DNA of 64,000 nucleotides from Perognathus longimembris pacificus (taxonomy: Eukaryota > Chordata > Mammalia > Rodentia > Heteromyidae). Each line of letters opens with the position of its first letter. Within the stretch, counting starts at the first letter, position 1. The notes beneath the pieces were generated by a model that was not told the DNA's origin, searched no databases, and was given only the letters and a program-made list of their open reading frames with translations. This document shows positions 46,623 to 58,300 of this stretch, in pieces. Where the stretch lies: contig NC_063168.1 in assembly GCF_023159225.1 (NCBI RefSeq), positions 57,391,398 through 57,455,397 on the forward strand, read 5' to 3'. The translations under genes and the position numbers were made by a program.

Positions 46623-49600
46623 GGGAGGGAGGGAGGGAGGGAGGGAGAGAGTGAATCAATGCTGGCTGTAATCTGGCTACTCACCAGACTGAGATCTGAG
46701 GTTCACCATTCAAAGGCAATCTGAGCAGGAACGAATGTCTGTGAGACTCTTACCTCCAATTAACCACCAAATAGCTGAAGTGGAACTGTGGCTCAAGTGG
46801 GAGAGTTCTACCCTTAAGCAAATATAAGGGATAGTGACCTGAGTTCAAGCCCCATTATTAGAACAAAATCAAACAACCATACACAAAGAATGCTGATATC
46901 CAGAATTGTCAAAGCTGCAGAAAGGTACCAGGAAGGTTCAATGGGACTTTGAGAGGAGCAGGGAAGAGTTCTGGGTGGAGGGCAAGCGATGGGGGCTATC
47001 CACACAGGAAGCACATTGCTTCCAAGCAATAGGACATCAATAGGACATCCCACCACCTTGTCTCATCTAGAAGCATATGTCAAAGGTTGTGCTTGCTGGG
47101 TTGATTTCTTTTTCTTTTCTTTTTCGAAGTTAGAGCTTTGCTTTCATTCAGCTTCCTCCCACCACTCTCTGTGCTATCCCTTTTACCATGTATCAGGAGT
47201 GATAACGGTATAGATAGCTTTCTAACCAGTAGTAGGGAGAAGATGAGGAGAGTGAGATGTCCCATTAGAAAACAAAGGGCTGGACCTTTAGGAAGAGTCC
47301 ATGTATGAATCAAGTGTAAAGGTGCTTTTGGTAGTGCTTGTCTCCCTAACCCCTCAACATTCTCGATTTCCAAAAGCCAGTGACTTTTCTTTAAAGCGGG
47401 AAATGGGTGCACATAGAGATTTTGTAGGAATACTCAAGAGGAGTGACAGTAGAAGGACTGTTTCAACTCATGCTGTTCTCTTTAAGTCCTAATACCTAAC
47501 AGTTCCTGAGCCGCTCTTCAGGGCGGAACTTGGTGGTTGGGAGTGTCTTTAGAGTGCTGAGATGACTAAACTGCTGCTACTGCAGCCTATGAAGTAGCCC
47601 CTCAACATCTTGCCATGGCTTAGGGGAAAGAAAGACCTTCCGGCCCAGTAGCCTGAGTTTTTCCAGGACTCCCTGGGGAAATGGTCCCACAGCTTTGGTT
47701 CTAGGCATTTCCAGGGACTCTGCAGACAGTCTCACTCTGGAAGTTGATTCACAAACCTTTGTCTCCTACCTTTCACCTTGTTTTTTTTTTTTTTTTTTTC
47801 CACAATGCTATGCTGTTCCTAATTCCTGGCTGGTAGTGGTCCAGTCATAGCACAGCCTGTTCTGAGAAATAATTCTAAATTTCCGTTCTTGGGGCAGGTT
47901 TCCTTGGCCTGCTGAATTGGGGTTGTCAAAGATCCAGTTGTTTCAGATCACAGTATCCTACTCTGTAGAGACCCAGGGGAGAGACTTTTCGCTGTTTTCA
48001 AAGTAGAAGCTATGAAGAGAACTGGTGTGTACGGCGTGTGTTGGTTGGTTGGTTGGTTGCTTTGCTTATAAGCACTGATTTCAGAGTCAGCATATGTTGT
48101 AGGCACTATAAAGTGCACAGGTAGCCTTCTACCTTATTCTATGAAGCACACTGGATTTGTAGGGATGGAGTCGGGGTGCCAACTCTGATCATCTGTCTAT
48201 GTTACTTGTATACCTGTATCTGATCTCACCTCTTTTTCTATTAGTTTATTCTATCTCGATGTATGTTACACATCTGTGGTTATAATCTTAAATATATATG
48301 GGATATTATAGATATAAAATATAATCATGTATATGATACATGGCATAATATATTCCAATATATTATATAATATGTTATATCTAATATTTAACATTTTATA
48401 TAATATGTTATACATACTATTAGTACATTATAATATAAGAATATATAGTAATAAGGTATAGCAATGTATTATAATGTATTGTATATATAATATAAACTAT
48501 ATATAAATTATGACATTACTATATGTAATATAATTTTTGTATATAACATAATAATTACAATGTATAACATATTTGTAAAATATGAATTGTATAATATATG
48601 CATATTATACAAATAAATATATAATACATACTATAAATATATTTAACATAACATATAATATATTACATATGTATTATTGTATATAGTATAACATTACATA
48701 TTATATAACACATATACAATATATTTATTGCATATTATATTAATACATATATATTATATATTATATATTATACATAATCTTTTTTCTCTTGGAGGAAATT
48801 AAAAATGGCTAAAATAACAATAAGATGCTGGTGAAAAAATCCTATCCAAGTACATGTTAAAATATTTAGGGGGCTGGGGATATAGCCTAGTGGCAAGAGT
48901 GCCTGCCTCGGATACACGAGGCCCTAGGTTCGATTCCCCAGCACCACATATGCAGAAAACGGCCAGAAGCGGCGCTGTGGCTCAAGTGGCAGAGTGCTAG
49001 CCTTGAGCGGGAAGAAGCCAGGGACAGTGCTCAGGCCCTGAGTCCAAGGCCCAGGACTGGCCAAAAAAAAAAAAAAAAAAAAAAATTTAGGGACTTTGAG
49101 AAAAAAGGCAGGTTCTAGTGTGATAGTTATAGTACAGTATCACTTAGTAAGGGAGGTTTTTCAAAATATTATTTTAGCCATCCTTAAGGAGGGGAATATT
49201 GAATCAGTCCAAGAGTGCTTACAAGGGAAATCTTTCCTTGACTGGGAAGATACCACAGTATTTTCTGCAATAGCTTGATCATTTTTTTTTCTTGATTGAA
49301 ATCTAGAAAGTAGAACATGCAATAAAATGCTGTATTCTGGAGTACTTGGCTGGGTGCAGGTTGGATTACATACAGTGGTGATTCCTAAAGTCTGGAGACC
49401 AGTTGTAGGGCTCAAACATTAGGCAAGAGAAGTCACAGCTATAGACATGTGTTGCCAAGGTAGCTGCAGAGGGAGAGCTGGCCATGGTGCTGGGGGCCAA
49501 CCATACATCCAAGCTCAGAGCTAAGAGTAGAGTTGTCTGCTGGGTCGTGTCTAACCTACATTCCTGTTCTCTCTAAAACCTTAGCTTGTGAACTTATTTG

Positions 49601-52600
49601 GAAATAGAGTATATTCAGATGCAAGTCATTAAGAAGAGATCATACTGGATTAGACTGGCTCTCAAATCCAACTTGAGTAGTGTCCTTAGAAGAGAAGAGA
49701 CAGAGATGTGGAGACATTGTGGAGAGGACCACGTGGTGACAGATGCAGAAATCAATGTGATGATGCCATGGGCCAAGGCCATCTCTAGAAGTGAGGAAGC
49801 TGACATGAAAGTAGATGTAAAGTATGGGAGCAAGCCCTACAAAAAGCGTGGGGAAGAGTTCTCTAGGTAAGCCACACAGATCTGAGGTGGCATGTGCTGC
49901 CCCTGTTCAGGTAACAGCAGGGGTACCCGAGTGGCTGGAGTGAGGTGGACTAGGTGAAAACTAGTAATTGAGGTTAGAGATGAACCCAGACTTCAGAGAG
50001 TCTTTCTTCTTCTTCTTCTTTTTTGGTCATTGGGCTTGAACTTAGGGCCTGGGCTCTATCTCTGAACTCTTTTTGCTCAAGGCTAGTGCTCTATCACTTT
50101 TAGCCACAGTTCCACTTCTGGTTTTTGAGTGGTTAATTGGTGAGTGTCATGGGGACTTTTCTGCCCTGGTTGATTTTGAACCATGGTCCTCAGGTCTCAG
50201 CCTCCTGAGTAGCTAGGATTAAAAGTGTGAGCCACTGGTGCCTGGCCTGTACAGAGTCTTGAAAGCAATCATGAGAATTCTCGCTTTGCCTTAGTCATGA
50301 TGAGGTCTTTCAGGAGGAAATAATATATTCAGCTTGTTACTTTGTCTCTTCTAGGGAGAAGAGATTGTTGCTGAGGAAGAATGGAGTTCAAGTGAGGAGA
50401 TTTAAAAATCTACCTGTGAGGGGTTTAATGATGGCTTGAGCCATCATTAAATGTGACCAGATTTTGGAAATATAAGATTTGCTAATAAATTTACTTGGGG
50501 TACCTGAGAGAGAATAGAGTGGTGAAGAGGTTGGGAAAGCAAGGGAAAAGAGATGGGGAGAGGAGAGTAGGAGAATGAGTGAGAGAGAGATAGGGCATGT
50601 TGGAGAATGGTTCAAGGTTCTTACTAGAAGATGAAGCTTGCTTTTACTACGATAGGGAAGAGTGGGGAGGTACACATTTCAGAAGTATGGGAGACAAGGA
50701 GTGCTGCTTTGGATGTGTTAAAATGGGAATGACCATTAAACAAGATGGAGAGCTCACTATATGAGTTCAAGGAATACAGACTTCCATCTCATGGTATAAA
50801 TTCTCAGGGAGATAATGTATAGCAGCACAATGGACTGGGTAATTAGTAATGGAACAGAAGGTTGGGAAGTTCAGTCTAAGGGAGCTGGCATCTGATAAGG
50901 GCCTTCTTACTGTGTTTTTACATAGCAGAAAAGGTGGGGCTGGGGATATAGCCTAGTGGCAAGAGTGCCTGCCTCGGATACACGAGGCCCTAGGTTCGAT
51001 TCCCCAGCACCACATATACAGAAAAACGGCCAGAAGCGGCGCTGTGGCTCAAGTGGCAGAGTGCTAGCCTTGAGCGGGAAGAAGCCAGGGACAGTGCTCA
51101 GGCCGAGTCCAAGGCCCAGAACTGGCCAAAAAAAAAAAGAAAAAAAAAAAAGAAAAGGTGGAAGGACGAGAGAGATTAAACATATTCTCACAAGCCTTTT
51201 TGTTTTGTTTTTTCCAGTCCTGGGGTTTGAACTCAGGCCCTGAACCACTGTCCCTGGCTGCTTCTTCTTCTTCTTTTTTTTTTTTTTTTTTTTTTTGCCA
51301 GTCCTGGGCCTTGGACCCAGGGTCCGAGCACTGTCCCTGGCTTCTTCCCGCTCAAGGCTAGCACTCTGCCACTTGAGCCACAGCGCCACTTCTGGCCGTT
51401 TTCTGTATATGTGGTGCTGGGGAATCGAACCTAGGGCCTCGTGTATCCGAGGCAGGCACTCTTGCCACTAGGCTATATCCCCAGCCCCCTGGCTTCTTTT
51501 TGCTCAAGGCTAGTACTCTGCCACTTGAGCCACAGCGCCACTTCTGGCCGTTTTCTATATATGTGGTTCTGGGGAATCGAACCCAGGGCTTCATGCATAC
51601 GAGGCAAGCGTTCGTGCCACTAGGCCATATTCCCAGTCCCCCTGGCTTCTTTTTGCTCAAGGCTAGTACTCCTACCCCTACCGCTTGAGCCACAGCGCCA
51701 CCTCTGGCTTTTTCTATATATGTGGTGCTGAGGAATCAAACCCAGGGTTTCTTGTATACAAGGTGAGCACTTTACCACTAGGCCATATTTCCAGCCCCTC
51801 ACAAGCCTTTTTATATTGCCATTAATCCAGAATTCTCAGGAGGGCTCCCCTCTCATGCCCTACTCCTTCCCAAAGACCCAACAGACCCCATGGCACCAAG
51901 AATTAAATTTCAAACACATAAAGACCATAGCAATGATATTTATTGTTGTAAAACTTGATAGAACCACATAGGCAGTGGCAGTAAATAAAGTAGAAAAAAA
52001 AAGCCTGGATTGGGGGCATTCCAACGTTTACAGGTCACAAGAATGAGGAGAAAGAGAAGAGGCAAATTGGAACAAATCAATGAAGTAGAAGAACAAGAAA
52101 GTGTGCTTTGCTGGCATCTGAGTGAAGAAAACATCTCAGAATGAAGAAATAATGTATGAAGTGAGAGCTGAAACTTGGCTTTGGGGGTTAGAAATGTGAT
52201 GGTCTCTGATGATCTCATTAAGATTCACTCCTGTTCAGGGAGAAGGAAAGTAGAGGAGAAAAAGGTCAGACATCTCTTGGGAGGAGTTTTACTATCTAGG
52301 AAGGTAGAAGAGCCAGGTGGCTCATGCCTGTCATCTTAGTTACTCAGGAGGCTGAGATCTGAGGATCATGGTTCAAAACCAGCTTGGGGGCTGGGGATAT
52401 GGCCTAGTGGCAAGAGTGCCTGCCTCATATACATGAGGCCCTGGGTTCGATTCCCCAGCACCACATATACAGAAAATGGCCAGAAGTGGCACTGTGGCTC
52501 AAGTGGCAGAGTGCTAGCCTTGAGCAAAAAGAAGCCAGGGACAGTGCTCAGGCCCTGAGTCCAAGCCCCAGGACTGGCAAAAAAACAAAAACAAAAACAA

Positions 52601-55352
52601 AAAAACAAAAAAACCAGCTTGGATAGCATTGTGTGTGAGACTCTTATCTTCAATTAACTTCAAAAACCCAGAAGTGGATCTGTGACTGAAGTGGTATAGC
52701 ACTAGCCTTGAGCACAAAAGTTCAGGAACCCAGGCCCTGTGTTTAAGCCCCAGAAAAAGCAAAAAAGGAAAGCAGAAGAATGGACTAGTGGATACAAGAG
52801 GATAAGTGTTATAGAAGGAGTTATTACTCTATAGTGGATACAAGAGAATAAGTGTCATAGAAGGAGTTATTACTCTCTAGAGCAGCTAAATACAATACAC
52901 GGAAAACCATTTATATATAAAGTCCAAATTTATTTGGATTTATAATGAAGTCTAAAATTTCATATACTGAGAAGTCTTGAATTTGCTTCATAATCTTAGC
53001 AATAGCATTTATATTTGAAGAAGACTTAGTTAAATATCAGCTGGTCTACGCAAAGTGTGTAATTTCTAAGTTTATTTCCTTTGATTTAATTTGGATTTTC
53101 AATTTCAGTTAACCCTTTCCAGGGAGAGCCCTCCCCAAATGAATACTTACTTAGCAGTGACAGAAAGCATTCTATTTAAATAATACTTATGGGTCTCTGC
53201 CTCAGAATGGACAGAAGAGAATTAAAATTTACATTAGAAGTGTGGGAGGGAATTAAAGAGAAGTAGTCCCAAACCAGGTAAAGTGAACCTGAGGGTGTGG
53301 GCCTGAGATCTGAAGCAAAGTCAAGGACCACCTTGTACAGGATTCCTTTGTAGCTTCCTGGACCAATGAACTGTCTTTTGCTTCTCTTAATTGTTGATGT
53401 CCTTTTCTACACCGAAACATACTTACTTTGAGCTACTTCCAGCTTTCTAACAGCAGAATCACTCAGATCATATTTGTTTGCCAGCACTTCTGGCTCTACA
53501 GAACCCTATGCCTGCCGTCTGTGTTCACCTAACCCTTTTCTGTTTCCCACTGGGAAAACCAGAAGGCTAGACGTCTCAGTCTCCCTTACAGATGGTTGGA
53601 AAACAAAGGATGAGGGTGAAGATAGTTTAAGTCACAGCCTGGATTGACTCTGATGAAAGTCTAGACAATCTCTTCTTACTTTCTGTCTTCCTGTATCCAC
53701 TGGCCAGATAACAAAGGTCCCTTGGAAGACAGATGTCCCTGGGTCCTGCATGACTGGAGCAGGACATCATCTCAGAGAGCATTATGCTGTGGCATGAGCA
53801 GGAAATAAGCTTAATTATTATTACTATTACACTGGGCCTCTGATACTTTGCAGTTTTTTGTTCCAGTCAAGAGCCTTACCTTGAATTTAAGACAGTTGCT
53901 TTGGATGAGATACAATGCTTGTTGAGTTTGCATTCAGACCTAGAAGGCTCAGAAGGTAAGGGTGGGTGGGTACATGGTTTAACTTGAACCATGGCTACCT
54001 AGCTTGCTGGATTTGGGGCATTTATCTTCTGGGCTTATTGTTGGCATGGGCAGGATCACATTGGAATGTTAATAACTGTTTTTAAATAACTTTCCATAGC
54101 CTTCTAAGACCCTTCCCCTCGGAGAATTCCAGACCCCCAAACTCCCCTAGGATGTGAATGTGAAGAGAAGCAAACACCCAGCAATAATTCCATGTCTGAT
54201 GCTTTTTCTTGCATCGTGTCATTTAGTTGAATAGTAATCCAGTGAAATATTATTAACTTCAGGTTATAGATGAAGATAATTTGTTCAAAACCAGACTTAT
54301 GAAGTAATAGAATCTGTCAAGTCAAAAATCTGTCCCTTTTCACTCAAGGAGTACTTGTTCTTTCCACTTCTCTTGTCTCACTTCCCCTCCAAGCGAAGGA
54401 GGACAGACACCCTGAACCTGACTTTACACTTTGGTATTAGAGATCCAGGCTCATCTCTCTAAGTCTGGTGAGGGGAGCAGTGATCTATCTGCCTTAGGTT
54501 CTGAGGATGCAACACAAGAAGCTAACTCTTCTTTCTTCTTCAGCACACTAATTCAGAGTTCAAGGTAGCAATGATCCAAGTGGCTGTAAGAAAAGATGGT
54601 AGCATGAGAAGGGTCAGCCATCTTGAGCCCATTTTTGGCATCCTCCCTGTTCTGATAGGGTTGGCTGTGTTCAAGCCAACAGCGGGGAGACATGGACCTT
54701 CTGACAAAGGGAAAAGGTGCAGGTCTTCAGGTAATCTTGGTGGTTCACATCTGTAAAACTTGGCTCACAAATAATGCAAGTTTAAAAAGTATTTTTACAG
54801 GGCTGGGGATATGGCCTAGTGGCAAGAGTGCCTGCCTCAAATACATGAGGCCCTGGGTCCGATTCCCCAGCACCACATATACAGAAAATGGCCAGAAGTG
54901 GCGCTGTGGCTCAAGTGGCAGAGTGCTAGCCTTGAGCAAAAAGAAGCCAGGGACAGTGCTCAGGCCCTGAGTCCAAGCCCCAGGACTGGCCAAAAAAAAA
55001 AAAGTATTTTTACATAGGATTATCTATTATTTTGTGCTAGAGATTGAACCCAGGGTCTTATGCATACTAGGCAGTTGTTCTACTGCGGAACTTCATTCCC
55101 AGCCCTAGATGATTTCATCTGCACAGAAATCTTGTGTGGTGACAGGCAAGGAAGGACCCCATTTCAGGGTAAAGCAACACTCACCTACCTTGTTCAGTGT
55201 TTTCCCCAGGCTGTCTGCTTTTGGTGACAGACCTCCAAGGCTTAAAAATTACAAATCCATATCCAAAATACAATTGTGGGAGAAAACCTCATAAAACAAC
55301 CCCTCCAAGCTAATTATCACATGAACACTTAGAGATGGGTGAGAATTGGCAG

Positions 55353-55394
<42 letters not shown>

Positions 55395-58300
55395 ATATGT
55401 AATTTACAAAACCAAACAACAGCTCTTGACTTGCATCATTTTCCACTGATATAGCAGAGTACCTGAGATTGGGAAATTGATAGAGAATAAAGGTTTATTT
55501 AGCTCATTGTTCTGGGGACTGAGAAGTCCAAGAGCTTAGTAGTAGCATCTATTTAGCATCTGGTGAAGGCTTTCTCCCTGTATCCTGTCATGGCAGATGG
55601 CTTCACATGGAAAGACTGGACAAATGTGCTGGAGAGAGCTGCTTTTCTAACAAAACCACTCCCTTGATAGCCCATGAATCTATGGGTAGGTTAATTAATC
55701 ACATCACAGAGGTCCCACCTCCAAATGCCATTAACATATGAACATGGGGGTCATGTTCCCACAAGAAAATCTGGAGGACACAGTTCAGACTATAGCTGTG
55801 CTGCAAGCTTTGGTATGGAGCCATCTGCATGGGATTCTCTGTCACATTTTGTGAAGTGTTGAGCTTAGTTTTGTCACGACTCCATGAGTCTCTTTTTGAG
55901 CAAACGTAATGGGCCTTGTTTGATGTCACAGATCCTAAATGTGACAGGACATTTTTTGAAAATAACAATTCATAATAGTTAGAAAGCTTTAGTGTAGGGG
56001 ATGAGTTGTCAGAAGACCTAGATCTTATTCTTCCTCTGTCACCAGTTGTTGGGATAATTATGGACAGAATAGTTAACATCTTTGGGCTCCAGCTTTCCCA
56101 GGTGTAAAATTAAAAGAGTTTGCTAAGAAGATTTTTCTTCCCTTTAGATACTTATCATTTGGTCTCTTTAGCCTTCAAACCAGTATGATACCTCAGAGGG
56201 GTTGAATAGATGGGCTGTATTCCTAACTATGCATCATTTACTTTTTTATCTTAAGTTTCATTTGCTCATCTCACTGTAGACTCTTCTATCATTACATTTC
56301 TGGGTGCAAAGAAAGATTTTTTTCCAGTCATAAAACAACTTGTGAAATCTAAAAAGTAACTGATAATGGTTCATCTCTTTCCTGCCCAACATTTTATATC
56401 TCCTTTCCTTTCCTTTCCTTTCCTTTCCTTTCCTTTCCTTTCCTTTCCTTTCCTTTCCCTTTCCCTTCCCTTCCCTTCCCTCCCCCCTGCCCTCTCATTC
56501 CTTCCTTCCTCTCCTTTCTGTCTCTCTTTTCTTTCTTTTACTTCCTTCCTTCCTTGCTTTCTTTCAATTAAAAAATTAAATTTTTATTGTTATTATAAAG
56601 GTGATATACAGAGGGGTTACAGTTACATAAGTCAGGAAAAGAGTACATTTCTTTTTGGACAATGTCACTTCCTCCTTCCCTCCCTCCCTCCCTCCCTCCT
56701 TCTTTCCCTCCCTCCTTTCCTCCCTCCCTCCCTTCCTCCTTCCATTTTTTTGGTGGGTCCCCACTACTGAACCATACCAGTCCAATAATTCTTTCTTGAA
56801 CTGTCTGTTAAACATTGTTTGCTGTTTTGTTCTAAAAGTTCTGTTCTTTATGTTAACCACTGTGTTTTTCATATCTTCTATTTTATTGACTTCCTTTTAA
56901 AGTGGCTTTTTCCTTACCTCAAAGAAATGAGGATACTTGTAGAGCTTATTTCACACTTGTTCTATGTGGCAATCACACTGTACCCGGTTTATGTGGTTCA
57001 TTATTTATTAGACCTATAATTTGCATATTATATATTGTTGATGCTTCTCAGTGGTTGTGCTTCTCAGATGTCGTCTTCTCCTGAGAAATATGTCTGTTAC
57101 TGAGTGTCAGATTAGGGTTAAAGTCCAGGCCCCAGTCAATGGTCCTCCTGATGAGCTTATGAAATAGGAGGAATGAGACATGGGGTGTGAACCCCAAGCA
57201 CCACAGAACTGCTGCTCCCCAGTGTCATCCAGGCAGCTGGCTGTCATACTTCCAGAAGTGATACTGGGAGAGGAGACTAGGGGCAGTGTGTTGGTTTAGC
57301 GGTGGGATGTGTAGAATTCTGGAATGGAAGTCATAGGGTAGTTAGTTAGTTGGTACTTGCTTTCATCATGGTCCACCCTGGTAGGATTTCTGCATTCTAG
57401 TCAGGTGAGTTCAGGGGCCCCAGGTGACGTGAGCTGTTTCCCATCACTGTGGCAAGGGGCAGGGAGAGCTCTTCTCACTCATGGCAGAGAGGGAGGCATG
57501 GAAGAGTAGAACTGAAAGGTTCTTCATTGCTGTAGCAGGCTACCATTGCCTTAAGATGCTGCCACAGCCTCTACCCTCTCTCCAGGTTGCCATCTTCCAT
57601 CTCTGCTGCTGGTTCTCCTGGATGTTACATAGCTATCCATTCTCAGGCGTTGCATCTGAGAGCAAGGAAAGCAATAACCAATGTTGGTTTGCCATTCTGA
57701 GTGGTATCCACAGAGCTGAGGGAAAAGGGAAATATTCAATCTGTGATGGCCTTGTGATTCCAGCCAGACACTCTGATTCTTCTATACTTCTTAGCTTTGA
57801 ATATAAGTCATCTAAAGACCACGTGGATGATAGGATTTCTTATTGTATGGTTCATTTTCAAACTATTAGCTGTTTTTTCTTTGGAAAAAAAATTTAACTC
57901 AACAATTTAAGATGAAAAATATAGTTCCTTTTAAGGAAGTAGGGGTGAACTTAATGTGGCTGACTATTTGAAACATTTCCTTCCTTGTTTCACACTTCCT
58001 TTCCTTCCTTCCTTCCTTCCTTCCTTCCTTCCTTCCTTCCTTCCTTCCTTCCTTCCTTCCCTCCCTCCCTCCCTCCCTCCCTCCCTCCCTCCCTCCCTTC
58101 CTTCCTTCCTTCCTTCCTTCCTTCCTTCCTTCCTTCCTTCCTTCCTTCCTTCCTTCCTTCCTTCCTTCCTTCTCTTCCTTCCTCCCTTCCCCCCTCCTCT
58201 TTCTCCCTTCTCTCCCTCCTCCTTTTTCCTTTTCCCCTCTCCCTCCCTCCCTCCCTCCCTCCCTCCTCTCCCTCCCTCCTTCCTTCCCTCACTTTCTCTC

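Noticed and set aside
51005..51060. tRNA genes at A-box/B-box-like sequences
   Set aside because: GGTTCGATTCCCC and related boxes belong to the ID half of SINEs. No complete cloverleaf with an anticodon arm was recognised.
52366..52653. Repeated similar peptides of the type [21 protein letters not shown] on many minus or plus frames
   Set aside because: They are translations of the antisense strand of IDL-Geo SINEs, which explains their recurrence across the window.
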